DNA of 64,000 bases, taken from NCBI RefSeq assembly GCF_036924515.1, contig NZ_JAZHRR010000001.1:5179001-5243000 (forward strand), written 5' to 3'. Numbering within the stretch: position 1 is the first letter of the stretch; each line of letters starts with the position of its first letter. Under the pieces are notes generated by a model that made no database searches, was not told the origin of the DNA, and worked only from the letters and a program-made list of their open reading frames with translations. Of the stretch, positions 26,835 through 34,890 are shown piece after piece. The DNA is from Bradyrhizobium sp. AZCC 1610 (GTDB lineage: Bacteria; Pseudomonadota; Alphaproteobacteria; Rhizobiales; Xanthobacteraceae). The translations under genes and the position numbers were made by a program.

Positions 26835-27200
26835 ATGTGGGAACTGACGAAATCATTTCGCTTCGAGGCCGCGCATTCGCTGAAGGGAACGACCTTCGGC
26901 ACGGCCAGCGAGGAAATTCACGGCCACTCGTTTCGCGCCGAAGTGAGCGTGCGCGGCACGCCCGACCCGGAAACCGGCATGGTGCTGGATCTCGGCCTGC
27001 TCGAACGCAGCATGGAAGAGGTCCGCAAGACCCTCGACCACAAGCTCCTGAACAAGGTCGAGGCGCTGGGAACGCCGACATTGGAAAACCTGTCGCGGTT
27101 CATCTGGGAGCGGGTCCAGCATGCCGGCAAGATCACCCGCGTCAGCGTTCATCGCGACAGTTGCAACGAGAGCTGCACTTACTTCGGACCGCAGAGCTAG
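26835..27200 (+). CDS. queD: QueD/6-pyruvoyl-tetrahydropterin synthase-family protein with ExxHGH motif
   Basis: 121 residues, COG0720 fold. Zinc ligands His14 ('EAAHSLKG'), His29 and His31 ('EEIHGHSF') are visible. The canonical catalytic Cys of E. coli QueD, four residues before HGH, is Ser here, while Glu26 sits at the first position of an E-x-x-H-G-H pattern. That pattern is known from the PTPS-III subgroup. The C-terminal 'RDSCNESCTYFG' carries the usual late-domain segment. Genomic linkage with queE argues for 6-carboxytetrahydropterin synthesis from dihydroneopterin triphosphate, but the altered active site makes a folate-side or dual role worth testing. Confidence 0.88.
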   Translation: MWELTKSFRFEAAHSLKGTTFGTASEEIHGHSFRAEVSVRGTPDPETGMVLDLGLLERSMEEVRKTLDHKLLNKVEALGTPTLENLSRFIWERVQHAGKITRVSVHRDSCNESCTYFGPQS

Positions 27201-27253
27201 AGATACTTGCTTCGCTCCGCTCGCAATGACGGGGGAAGGTTAAGGAATTCCGC

Positions 27254-28141
27254 ATGGACATGTCGCTGATCGAGGATCGCAAGACGCGCGCGAGAGCCTG
27301 GTTCGAAGCGCTGCGCAACGACATCTGCGCGGCCTTCGAGCGGCTGGAAGACGATGCGCCGGCTTCGCTCTATCCCGGCGAGGCCGGCCGCTTCGTGCGT
27401 ACACCCTGGGATCGCACCGACCACACCGGCAGGCCCGGCGGCGGCGGCGTGATGTCGATGATGCGCGGCAGGCTATTCGAGAAGGTCGGCGTGCACTGTT
27501 CGACCGTGCACGGCGAGTTCGCGCCCGAGTTCCGTGCACAGATTCCGGGCGCGGCCGATGATCCCCGGTTCTGGGCATCAGGCATTTCGCTGATCGCCCA
27601 TACGTGGAACCCGCACGTGCCCGCCGTGCATATGAACACCCGCTTCGTCGTTACCACCAAGGCGTGGTTCGGCGGCGGGGCTGACCTGACGCCGGTGCTG
27701 GACCGACGCCGCACCCAGCAAGATCCCGACACGCTGGCCTTCCATCAGGCGATGAAGGACACGTGCGAGAGATCAAACGGTGTGGCCGACTACGACAAAT
27801 ACAAGAAGTGGTGCGACGAATATTTCTACCTGCCGCATCGCAAGGAAGCGCGCGGCATCGGCGGCATATTCTACGACTGGCACGATTCCGGCGACTGGGA
27901 CGCCGACCTCGTCTTCACGCAGGACGTCGGCCGCGCCTTTCTGAAAATCTATCCCGAACTCGTCCGGCGCAATTTCGCCCTGCCCTGGAACGCCGCCGAC
28001 CGCGAGGAGCAGTTGATCCGGCGCGGACGCTACGTCGAATTCAACCTGCTGTACGACCGCGGCACCATCTTCGGGCTGAAAACCGGCGGCAATGTGGATT
28101 CCATTCTCTCGTCGATGCCGCCGGAGGTAAAGTGGCCATGA
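27254..28141 (+). CDS. hemF: Aerobic coproporphyrinogen III oxidase
   Basis: 295 residues, the usual length. The oxygen-dependent enzyme decarboxylates coproporphyrinogen III to protoporphyrinogen IX in heme synthesis. Family blocks are intact: '[21 protein letters not shown]', '[21 protein letters not shown]', '[12 protein letters not shown]', '[20 protein letters not shown]' and the C-terminal '[22 protein letters not shown]'. An ATG at 27254 is used, with another two codons later equally possible. Supply of heme fits the nearby bc1 genes, but the genes are not adjacent enough for one operon. Confidence 0.95.
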   Translation: MDMSLIEDRKTRARAWFEALRNDICAAFERLEDDAPASLYPGEAGRFVRTPWDRTDHTGRPGGGGVMSMMRGRLFEKVGVHCSTVHGEFAPEFRAQIPGAADDPRFWASGISLIAHTWNPHVPAVHMNTRFVVTTKAWFGGGADLTPVLDRRRTQQDPDTLAFHQAMKDTCERSNGVADYDKYKKWCDEYFYLPHRKEARGIGGIFYDWHDSGDWDADLVFTQDVGRAFLKIYPELVRRNFALPWNAADREEQLIRRGRYVEFNLLYDRGTIFGLKTGGNVDSILSSMPPEVKWP

Positions 28142-28210
28142 TCGCATGATCAGCTTGTCATGACCGATCGCTAGAATGCGATTCGTGTCATGCATTCCAA
28201 GGAGTAGATC

Positions 28211-28450
28211 ATGGATTTGAAACCCGGCGATGTCGTCATTCTGAAGTCCGGCGGCCATCCACTCAGCGTAGTGGAAGTCAACGGCGGCAATGTTGCATGC
28301 GTGTGGATGGGAAATGAAGGCGATCTCTTTCGCGAGACGCTGCCATTAGCCGTCCTTGAACTAGCCGAGCCCGATACGTCGGATGACGAAGAGGAAGATG
28401 AGGAAGACGACGAAGAGGAAGAGGAAGAGGACGCCAGCAAAGTCGCCTAA
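28211..28450 (+). CDS. YodC/DUF2158-type protein with long acidic tail
   Basis: 79 residues. The N-terminal 45 match the DUF2158 pattern ('LKPGDVVILKSGGHPLSVV' and 'ACVWMGNEGDLFRETLPLAVL'), a small SH3-like barrel. The last 30 residues are almost wholly Asp/Glu ('DDEEEDEEDDEEEEEED'), encoded by a GAAGA-rich run. The acidic tail is not part of the basic YodC family and could bind metal, polycations or basic proteins. A ribosome-binding AAGGAG is well placed. Role unknown; the E. coli homologue is uncharacterised. Confidence 0.8.
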   Translation: MDLKPGDVVILKSGGHPLSVVEVNGGNVACVWMGNEGDLFRETLPLAVLELAEPDTSDDEEEDEEDDEEEEEEDASKVA

Positions 28451-28458
28451 GCGAATTT

Positions 28459-28493
28459 CGACGTCGCCGGGCATCCACAGCCCGGCGACGTCG
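28459..28493 (+). terminator. Intrinsic terminator after the DUF2158 gene
   Basis: A 14-bp perfect stem (CGACGTCGCCGGGC / GCCCGGCGACGTCG) with a 7-nt loop, followed by TTTCC, starts nine bases after the stop codon. It matches a rho-independent terminator apart from a short T-run. Confidence 0.8.
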
Positions 28494-28593
28494 TTTCCTG
28501 GAATTGGACCCCGTGCGGGGGATCTGATATTCGCGGCAAATCGACCGCGGCGTGCCGGGGTCGACAACGCTGAAGCGAAATGGCCGTGAAACG

Positions 28594-29325
28594 ATGACCC
28601 ACCTGCCCCGCGCCATGCTGATCGACATGGACGACACCATCCTGTCGGCCTATGGCCGTCCCGAGATCGCCTGGCACAACGTCGCCGCGGAATTTGCCGC
28701 CGAGTTCGGGCCGTTCACCTCGCATCAGGTTGCCACCGCAGTTCTGGATTCCGCCCGCAAATTCTGGGCTGTTGCCGGGGCCGAATGGCGGTTGAAGCTG
28801 GATGAGGCGCGGCGCATCACCGTCAGCAACGGATTTGCCGCCCTTGCCGCCGGCGGCCACGCACTGCCGGAAGACCTGGCGATTCGGCTCGCCAACCGCT
28901 TCACCGCTTACCGCGAAGAGGAAATGTTCGTCTTCCCCGGCGCGCATGACGCCATCGACGAACTGAAGGCGCGCGGCGTCAAGCTGGCGCTGGTGACCAA
29001 CGGCGCCGCCGGCACCCAGCGCGCCAAGGTCGAACGCTTTGCGCTGTCGCACCGTTTCGATCACATCCAGATCGAGGGCGAGCACGGCTTCGGCAAGCCG
29101 GACGAGCGCGCCTATCTGCACGCCATGCACACGCTCGGCGTCACCGCATCCGAGACCTGGATGATCGGCGACAATCTGGAATGGGAAGTCGTAGCGCCGC
29201 AGCGGCTCGGCATCTACGCCATCTGGATCGACGTGCACGGCGACGGCCTGCCTCCGGACTCCACCGTGAAGCCCGACCGCATCATCCGCTCGCTTAGCGA
29301 ATTGCTGACTGACGACGCAGCATGA
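28594..29325 (+). CDS. HAD-superfamily hydrolase
   Basis: 243 residues. Motif I is 'IDMDDTILSAYG' (nucleophile Asp and the second Asp), motif II the Thr in 'ALVTNGAAG', motif III Lys in the 'HGFGKPDERAY' region and motif IV 'MIGDNLEWEV' with its GD pair. The HAD-like cap is a four-helix type, so it probably acts on a small phosphorylated metabolite. The ATG at 28594 opens MTHLPRAMLIDMDDT; the longer frame upstream lies within the terminator region of the previous gene. It resembles YjjG/GpH-type housekeeping phosphatases, but the substrate cannot be read from sequence. Confidence 0.88.
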   Translation: MTHLPRAMLIDMDDTILSAYGRPEIAWHNVAAEFAAEFGPFTSHQVATAVLDSARKFWAVAGAEWRLKLDEARRITVSNGFAALAAGGHALPEDLAIRLANRFTAYREEEMFVFPGAHDAIDELKARGVKLALVTNGAAGTQRAKVERFALSHRFDHIQIEGEHGFGKPDERAYLHAMHTLGVTASETWMIGDNLEWEVVAPQRLGIYAIWIDVHGDGLPPDSTVKPDRIIRSLSELLTDDAA

Positions 29326-29711
29326 AGCTTTTGCCGCTCCACCGCCGTCTAGCCGTGATCGCCTGAGCTACGGCTCGGCAGGCCGCCCCACCGTGATCAT
29401 CGGAAACACAGCCGCAAGCTCGACCCCGGTTCTCGCTCCCAACCAAAAATATCGAAAACAACCCCATGCAAAGTAGCATGGTAGTCGCCGGCATGTGCGA
29501 TGCCAGCGACTACATTTGACACGTCGGGCAAATCAGCGGCACTGAGTCAGGGTGCGGACTCATTGAGGCGCGCGGGGAATTCACTTCACCTCCCCAGCTT
29601 TTTGCTAGGGTCAAGGCGTTGGCGGACGTCCGCTTTGGTTTCCGGGCTCAAGTCCGACATCGCGTCACGTCCGAAAAGTACCACAGACTCGGACATATCG
29701 CGCGTTGGTCC
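29326..29711. other. Gene-free spacer with repeat-like relics
   Basis: No supported gene. 'CGAAAACAACCCCATGC' (about 29453-29469) and 'ACACGTCGGGCAAATCAGCG' (about 29519) are phrases I associate with intergenic repeats in Bradyrhizobium, so this looks like decayed repeat material. The base composition is lower in GC than the flanking genes. Confidence 0.4.
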
Positions 29712-30308
29712 TCAGAGTCCCGTTGGCACCCAATCCGCTGGCAACTCATGGTATGGTTTATCAGAGCGGCGTGCGTACTCTTCTTTCACGCGTCGCTCTC
29801 GCCAGATTGGTCCTCCGACGGCCCAAGCGGTAGCCACAGTGTGGATTGCTTCATCCGGCGCGTAGTCAACCGCCAATCGGGCTGGAACATGATAGACCGC
29901 GTCCCAACCTGCGATTATCTCCAAGTTTTGGATCGATGGATCTTCAACTCGGGCGGTGCGGCTCGGCACCTGACCAATCCAAACAGTCACATCCAGAGTC
30001 CCGACTGGCCATTGTACCACGGACCGGACGCTTCCTAATTCGTCACGCAAGGGATATCTCCCAAGCTTTTTCCATGCGCCCGATCGAAGCGCCTCGCCTA
30101 CGGACGCATAAACTATCCCCATCCTCGACATAATCGGCGAGGCCAATACGTCCGCGCTTGAAGCAATTTTTCGGTCGCGGCGAAAATAGAACGCAACAGA
30201 TTTATCGACCGTAACCTGACCGTAGTAAATCCAGTCAGCTATGCCCCAGATCGCATACAGCGTCCCCGCCTTGAAGTCCGAGCGAGCTTTTGGGTTTTCC
30301 TCGAACAT
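29712..30308 (-). CDS. Hypothetical protein, possibly Imm26-like
   Basis: 198 residues with coherent strand-helix character: 'FKAGTLYAIWGIADWIYYGQVTVDKSVAFYFRR' resembles the 'GTVFAIPL..G.YGFGQV' opening of Imm26-type immunity proteins, with 'WDAVYHVPARLAVDY' later. No catalytic motif is visible. It stands alone on the minus strand, with no toxin gene beside it, inside a low-GC, gene-poor segment that looks acquired. If it is an immunity protein it would be an orphan. Family assignment is tentative and rests on pattern memory. Confidence 0.5.
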   Translation of the reverse strand: MFEENPKARSDFKAGTLYAIWGIADWIYYGQVTVDKSVAFYFRRDRKIASSADVLASPIMSRMGIVYASVGEALRSGAWKKLGRYPLRDELGSVRSVVQWPVGTLDVTVWIGQVPSRTARVEDPSIQNLEIIAGWDAVYHVPARLAVDYAPDEAIHTVATAWAVGGPIWRERRVKEEYARRSDKPYHELPADWVPTGL

Positions 30309-30996
30309 TTGCGGTTGCGCTCCTCCACCCCGCTCGTCGCCTGAGCTATTCTAGACAGACGCAAACTGGCTGACAATCAAGTGGTACGTGCGATCACTTC
30401 TAGGCAGCGTGATATCCCTACAACGCGACACCTTCGCCGCAGCGAAGGTCCGATTAGGGTCACACAAGCGGACTCATACACTTGCAACAGCCATTCGATC
30501 ACCTCGTCGCGCGCCGTATCGCGCGGGTTCGTGGCGCTGTCTGCGGAGCGGATATGATGGATGAAGGCAGACCATCCGTCTCCCACCCTGAACCGCACGC
30601 CAAGGCACAGTTTTCTTCCCGGTGTTGGGTGGCGCACCGCTTCGAATCTTTTCTGGGTGCACCAACACCCAACCGAGAAGACTAAACGATCGGCAGGGAT
30701 GGCGCATACAGCGCGGACGGCGCTTGCACATCGCGACATGCCAACCGCCTCTGATAATGTCCGTTTCCGAGAGAAGACTGGAAGTAGTCCGCCGACCGCC
30801 AAGATGAACCGATTGACCCCGAACGTTGCGCGCCCCAAGGCAGGAACTGTGGTATCCTCCGTCAAACGCCATGGAGCGGTTCAACGAGCGGCGGACCCTC
30901 AAATGGCACTTGCTACTCGTGCTGAGCGTCCCCGTGTCCTGCGATTGCACACGGATCTGAAGATAGCTCTGCCGGGTCTCGAGGAGGACCAAGGTC
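30309..30996. other. Gene-poor spacer, no supported gene
   Basis: Several open frames cross this stretch on both strands but none has a convincing start, ribosome site or recognisable domain. A phrase around 30760-30825 resembles decayed rhizobial intergenic repeats. I see no RNA gene or clear regulatory site except the strong AGGAGG (30982-30987) serving the next gene. Confidence 0.45.
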
Positions 30997-32166
30997 GTGA
31001 AGCGGGATTTCGACCTCATCGTCTATGGCGCGACGGGTTACACCGGCCGGCTCATCGCCGAATATCTGGCGACGTCCTATCGCGGCGACGATGCTCCGTC
31101 CTGGGCGATCGCGGGACGCTCGACCGACAAGCTCCAGAAGGTACGTGCCGACATCGGCGCACCAGACGATTTGCCTTTGGTTAATGCGGATGCCGCCGAG
31201 CCGGCGAGTCTACGTTCGATGTGCGAGCGTGCGGCCGTGATCATCACGACGGTCGGGCCTTATCAGCTCCACGGTCCCGAGCTGGTGGCGGCCTGCGCGG
31301 CCACGGGCACTGGCTATGTCGATCTGTGCGGCGAGCCGGCTTGGATGCGGCGCATGATCGACGCCCATCACGAAGAGGCGAAACGGACCGGCGCGCGCAT
31401 CGTCTTCTCCTGCGGCTTCGATTCCATCCCGTTCGATCTCGGCGTGCTCACGTTGCAGGAGAAGGCGCGCGAGAAATTCGGACGCCCGGCGCGGCGGGTC
31501 AAAGCCCGCCTGCGCAAGGTGAAAGGCGGCATGTCTGGCGGCACCGCGGCGAGCGCTCAGGCGACGTTGGCCGCCGCCGCGCGCGACCCAGCCCTGATCC
31601 GGCTGCTGACTGATCCCTTCGCGTTGACGCCGGGGTTCACCGGGCCGTCTCAGCCGTCGGGCCTCATCCCCGAATACGACCCGAGCCTGAACGTGTGGCT
31701 CGTGCCGTTCCCAATGGCGCCGATCAACACCAAGAACGTGCACCGCACGAATTTCCTGTTGGGTCATCCCTTCGGCACGGACTTCGTTTACGACGAGATG
31801 ATGGTCGCGCCGGGATTTGGGGAAATCGCTCGCGTGACGACGGAGACGTTCGCCACGGTGGTTTCCTTGTTCGGAACCGGCGGTCTCAAACCCGGCGCAG
31901 GCCCGACCCGGGAAGTGCGCGAGAAGGGCTTCTACGACATCCTCTTCCTGGGCGAGCTGCCGGATGGCGGGCGCGTCGAAGCGGTAGTCACGGGCGACCG
32001 TGATCCGGGCTACGGCTCGGCCAGCAAGATGATCGCAGAGAGCGCTCTCTGCCTCTTACGCGACGTGCAGGGTGAGGGTGGCACCTGGACGCCGGGCGCG
32101 CTGATGGGTCCGGCATTGCGCAAGCGTCTGAAGGAGCGCGCCGGCCTCACTTTCAGTGCGCGTTGA
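30997..32166 (+). CDS. Saccharopine-dehydrogenase-like NAD(P)-binding protein (trans-enoyl-reductase-like)
   Basis: 389 residues. The Rossmann opening 'LIVYGATGYTGRLIAEYLA' and 'RADIGAPDDLPLVNADAAEP' bind NAD(P), 'TVGPYQLHGPELVAACAATG' and 'YVDLCGEP' are the family blocks, and 'FSCGFDSIPFDLGVL' lies near residue 140. This matches saccharopine dehydrogenase-like proteins such as the mycobacterial trans-acting enoyl reductases, which reduce acyl chains. The GTG start follows a perfect AGGAGG. It is 82 bp upstream of an AGPS-like flavoprotein, suggesting a lipid-modifying pair. Substrate unknown. Confidence 0.85.
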   Translation: MKRDFDLIVYGATGYTGRLIAEYLATSYRGDDAPSWAIAGRSTDKLQKVRADIGAPDDLPLVNADAAEPASLRSMCERAAVIITTVGPYQLHGPELVAACAATGTGYVDLCGEPAWMRRMIDAHHEEAKRTGARIVFSCGFDSIPFDLGVLTLQEKAREKFGRPARRVKARLRKVKGGMSGGTAASAQATLAAAARDPALIRLLTDPFALTPGFTGPSQPSGLIPEYDPSLNVWLVPFPMAPINTKNVHRTNFLLGHPFGTDFVYDEMMVAPGFGEIARVTTETFATVVSLFGTGGLKPGAGPTREVREKGFYDILFLGELPDGGRVEAVVTGDRDPGYGSASKMIAESALCLLRDVQGEGGTWTPGALMGPALRKRLKERAGLTFSAR

Positions 32167-32248
32167 GGTAACGCTCAGAACCGCAGCGGCGTGCTGGATT
32201 ACGCGGCTATCTCGGAAATCACAGACAAAAAAGGGCAGGGAGGATGCC

Positions 32249-33847
32249 ATGAGCGGTGCAAGGCTAAAACATTACGGCTGGGGCCGCGAAGACGAAGGCA
32301 TGACTGCTGAGGAGCAGGCTTTCGTGCTCGGCCGTTACCACGCGAAATTCGCGTGCGATACGTTTGAGACAAAAGCCGTGCCGCGTCTTGAGGACCTGGC
32401 ACTGCGGGCGCCGCGCGTTGCGCTGACGACCTCACTTGCCGCTTTCTGTACGAGCGAACGCTACGACCGGGTCGCGCACACCTACGGCAAATCCTATCCA
32501 GACTACGTGCGAGCCATGCTCGGCGACTACGATAGCGCGCCCGACGTGGTCGCATATCCACGCAACGAAGCAGAGATTTCCGCTGTGATGGACTGGGCCG
32601 GCGGTGTAAGCGCCTCGCTGACGCCGTTCGGGGGCGGGTCGAGCGTCTGCGGCGGCGTCGAACCGCGAGTCGATGGGCTTCGCTATAAGGCGGCAGTCAC
32701 ACTTGACCTACGCAATCTCGGTAAGGTTGTCGAGGTAGATCAGATATCGCGCGCCGCACTGATCGAAGGCGGTGCCTATGGTCCATCGTTGGAGAACCAG
32801 CTTAAGCCGCACGGCGTAACGTTGCGGCATTTTCCGCAGAGTTTCGAATATTCAACCCTTGGCGGATGGATCGCGACACGTTCGGGCGGTCATTTCGCCA
32901 GTCTCTACACGCATATAGACGATTTCGTCGAAAGCCTGCGCGTCGTGACGCCGCGCGGCATACTGGAAACGCGTCGATTGCCGGGATCGGGTGCTGGACC
33001 GAGCCCCGACCGCATGTTCATAGGCTCGGAAGGCACGCTCGGCGTGATTTCGCGCGCCTGGATGCGATTGCAGCCACGTCCAAAATTCCGTGCCGGCGCA
33101 TCGGTTTGTTTCCATTCGTTCTTCGGTGCGGCACGCGCATTGCGCGCCATCGCACAGGCCGGCCTCTATCCATCGAACTGCCGCATCCTTGACGCGCAAG
33201 AGGCGTTCAACACCGGTGCGGCCGACGGCAGTGTTGCGATCATGGTGCTCGGCTTTGAATCCGGCGACCATTCGCCGGATGCCTGGATGGCACGTGCGCT
33301 CGAATGCTGCGCCGACCATGGCGGGACGCCGGAGGCCGCAAAAGCTGGCGATGCGCATCTCGAAGGCGCAGCAGGAATCTGGCGGAACGCATTTATTCGC
33401 ATGCCATATGCGCGCGAGTTTTTGACACCGGCCGGTCTCATCAACGACACGTTTGAGACCGCTATCACCTGGGATCGGTTCGAAAGTTTCCACGACAAAG
33501 TGAAGGCGGCGACGGAGCGTGCGATCCTCGAAGCGACTGGCATGAAAGGCGAGGTCACATGCCGCTTCACCCATGTCTATCCGGACGGGCCCGCGCCCTA
33601 TTTTTCTTTCCATGCACTAGGCCGCCACGGAGCGCTTCTGGAGCAGTGGCAGGCGATCAAAAGTGTGGCCAGCGACGCGCTGATTGAGGCGGGTGGCACG
33701 ATCACGCATCATCACGCTGTTGGCCGTGATCATCGGCCTTGGTACGATCGCCAGCGCCCGGGTCTTTTCGCGGCCGCGCTTCGGGCAGCAAAAAGAGAAC
33801 TCGATCCACAAGGCATGCTCAACCCGGGAGTGCTCATCGATCCGTAA
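32249..33847 (+). CDS. FAD-linked oxidase, alkyldihydroxyacetone-phosphate synthase-like
   Basis: 532 residues. The PCMH FAD-binding domain shows 'TPFGGGSSVCGGVEPRVDG' (pyrophosphate loop), 'ALIEGGAYGPSLENQL' and 'FEYSTLGGWIATRSGGHFAS'. The C-terminus has 'ITHHHAVGRDHRPWYDRQ', the triple-His block that marks AGPS-type enzymes, where it takes part in exchange of an acyl for an alkyl group in ether-lipid synthesis. Other parts match the N-terminal 'HYGWGREDEGM', also seen in AGPS-like proteins. The ATG at 32249 is preceded by GGGAGG. It pairs with the upstream reductase gene. Whether it makes ether lipids is inference. Confidence 0.85.
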   Translation: MSGARLKHYGWGREDEGMTAEEQAFVLGRYHAKFACDTFETKAVPRLEDLALRAPRVALTTSLAAFCTSERYDRVAHTYGKSYPDYVRAMLGDYDSAPDVVAYPRNEAEISAVMDWAGGVSASLTPFGGGSSVCGGVEPRVDGLRYKAAVTLDLRNLGKVVEVDQISRAALIEGGAYGPSLENQLKPHGVTLRHFPQSFEYSTLGGWIATRSGGHFASLYTHIDDFVESLRVVTPRGILETRRLPGSGAGPSPDRMFIGSEGTLGVISRAWMRLQPRPKFRAGASVCFHSFFGAARALRAIAQAGLYPSNCRILDAQEAFNTGAADGSVAIMVLGFESGDHSPDAWMARALECCADHGGTPEAAKAGDAHLEGAAGIWRNAFIRMPYAREFLTPAGLINDTFETAITWDRFESFHDKVKAATERAILEATGMKGEVTCRFTHVYPDGPAPYFSFHALGRHGALLEQWQAIKSVASDALIEAGGTITHHHAVGRDHRPWYDRQRPGLFAAALRAAKRELDPQGMLNPGVLIDP

Positions 33848-33978
33848 CGCGGATCGACGCGCCGACGGACTAAGCGAATAATTGTGCTATTTGCTGCGGT
33901 GCACGAGTCCGCTGTTGGGGCACGAACCGGACTTCGCGGTCAAAGAAGTAAGGCGAAAAATCATGCCTATCTTCGCCG
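33848..33978. other. Short spacer, nothing recognised
   Basis: This short interval between the AGPS-like gene and a convergent small gene shows no clear repeat, hairpin or ribosome site. Confidence 0.4.
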
Positions 33979-34287
33979 TTAGTTCTCTTGATGCCCCTCC
34001 GGTAGCTGCGTCGTAGCAAGTTTGATCTCGTCACGCGTTTGAAGTTGCGTTCCGCAAAATGGACAGAAAAGTACCGCTTGATCGAACCAGCCAATCCCTT
34101 GGTCGGTCTTAACGCCCCCAACCGTCAGAAACAGGACACCAGTGCCTTCTTGGACGAACAGAAACCGCTGCTCCGGCAAGGTGAGTGCATCCCTCATGTC
34201 CTTGCAGCATGTTCCGAACCGCTTTTGCTGAGCCACCACTAGTCCTCTGTTCATCTGGGATGAAGCAAATATCAGAGGAATATCCAT
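33979..34287 (-). CDS. Small hypothetical protein with CxxC zinc-ribbon-like end
   Basis: 102 residues. After an N-terminal 'MDIPLIFASSQMNRG' and 'FGTCCKDMRDALTLPEQRFLF', the sequence continues through 'GVLFLTVGGVKTDQGIGWF' to 'AVLFCPFCGTQLQTRDEI', whose CPFCG is a zinc-knuckle half; the two earlier cysteines (TCCKD) could complete a four-Cys site. Codon use and sequence look like a real gene, but I do not recognise a family. It is isolated in the accessory-looking stretch. The ATG at 34287 lacks a strong ribosome site. Confidence 0.55.
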   Translation of the reverse strand: MDIPLIFASSQMNRGLVVAQQKRFGTCCKDMRDALTLPEQRFLFVQEGTGVLFLTVGGVKTDQGIGWFDQAVLFCPFCGTQLQTRDEIKLATTQLPEGHQEN

Positions 34288-34591
34288 AGTCAAACAGCGG
34301 TAGCACTAGGCGGCGCGCAACAAGTCGGGTTCTGGCACCAATCAGGCTGAATTATTCTTCTCCCGCTTACGTCGCGCCGAAATCGGCATTCACCATCACA
34401 TTGCTGGCGCTTATCTGCTTCGCTATGCGCAGGAATCGTCATGGAGGGAGGATAACCGCCTCGAATGGCGATCAGGTAAGCCGCGTAACCTCGCTGGCGA
34501 TGAAGCGCGGCAAGAGCGTCGACTTTACCGGAATATTGGCGGAGGCATATTGCGGACTGAGGCCGCATACTCGTCCCTTCTGGAGGGACCG
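34288..34591. other. Spacer without a supported gene
   Basis: Frames on both strands are open but low in coding character, and none has a good start with a ribosome-binding site. No repeats or hairpins of note were seen. Confidence 0.4.
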
Positions 34592-34873
34592 ATGGCCGAT
34601 AAAAAAGATCAGATCGTCGCCTATAATTTGTTTGGTTGGCCGCTCTACCTACGGAGCAGCCGGGGTCAGATCGTCTTTGCTGTAATATTTGCAGCGAACG
34701 AAGAGAATAGGAAAGCAGGAAAGCTGACGAAGCTTCGACTGGCATTGACACAGAAGAAAGCACTCAAAGTTTCGCGGGATTTAGCAGAAGCAGCGCTGGC
34801 AAATCAGACTCCAAAGGGCAAAGAGGCTGCCTCAGTTGGCAGCCTCTTTCAATCTCCATCGCATTCCTCTTAG
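34592..34873 (+). CDS. Small hypothetical protein
   Basis: 93 residues starting MADKKDQIVAYNLFGWPLYL behind a GGAGGG site. It is rich in Lys/Ala with a helical middle ('EENRKAGKLTKLRLALTQKK'). Its last 18 codons run through a 12-bp perfect hairpin at 34820-34849 that looks like a terminator, so the true gene may have lost its original end or the frame may be slightly off. No family is recognised. Confidence 0.45.
   Translation: MADKKDQIVAYNLFGWPLYLRSSRGQIVFAVIFAANEENRKAGKLTKLRLALTQKKALKVSRDLAEAALANQTPKGKEAASVGSLFQSPSHSS
34820..34849. terminator. Bidirectional terminator-like hairpin
   Basis: AAAGAGGCTGCC and GGCAGCCTCTTT form a perfect 12-bp stem with a 6-nt loop. It lies 42 bases after the tauE stop on the minus strand and inside the end of the small gene on the plus strand, with only a three-base T-run on each side, so it may end transcription from both. 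Confidence 0.75.
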
Positions 34874-34890
34874 ATTTCTCGCTAAATTCT

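Noticed and set aside
30760..30825. Possible coding or regulatory signal around 30.8 kb
   Set aside because: It looks like a decayed copy of a dispersed rhizobial intergenic sequence, but this rests on memory and could not be verified.
30377..30865. Minus-strand 162-residue frame in the accessory spacer
   Set aside because: It has no good start or family and overlaps other equally open frames.
34290..34763. Minus-strand 157-residue frame upstream of the small zinc-ribbon gene
   Set aside because: Its composition is not coding-like and it lacks a ribosome site.
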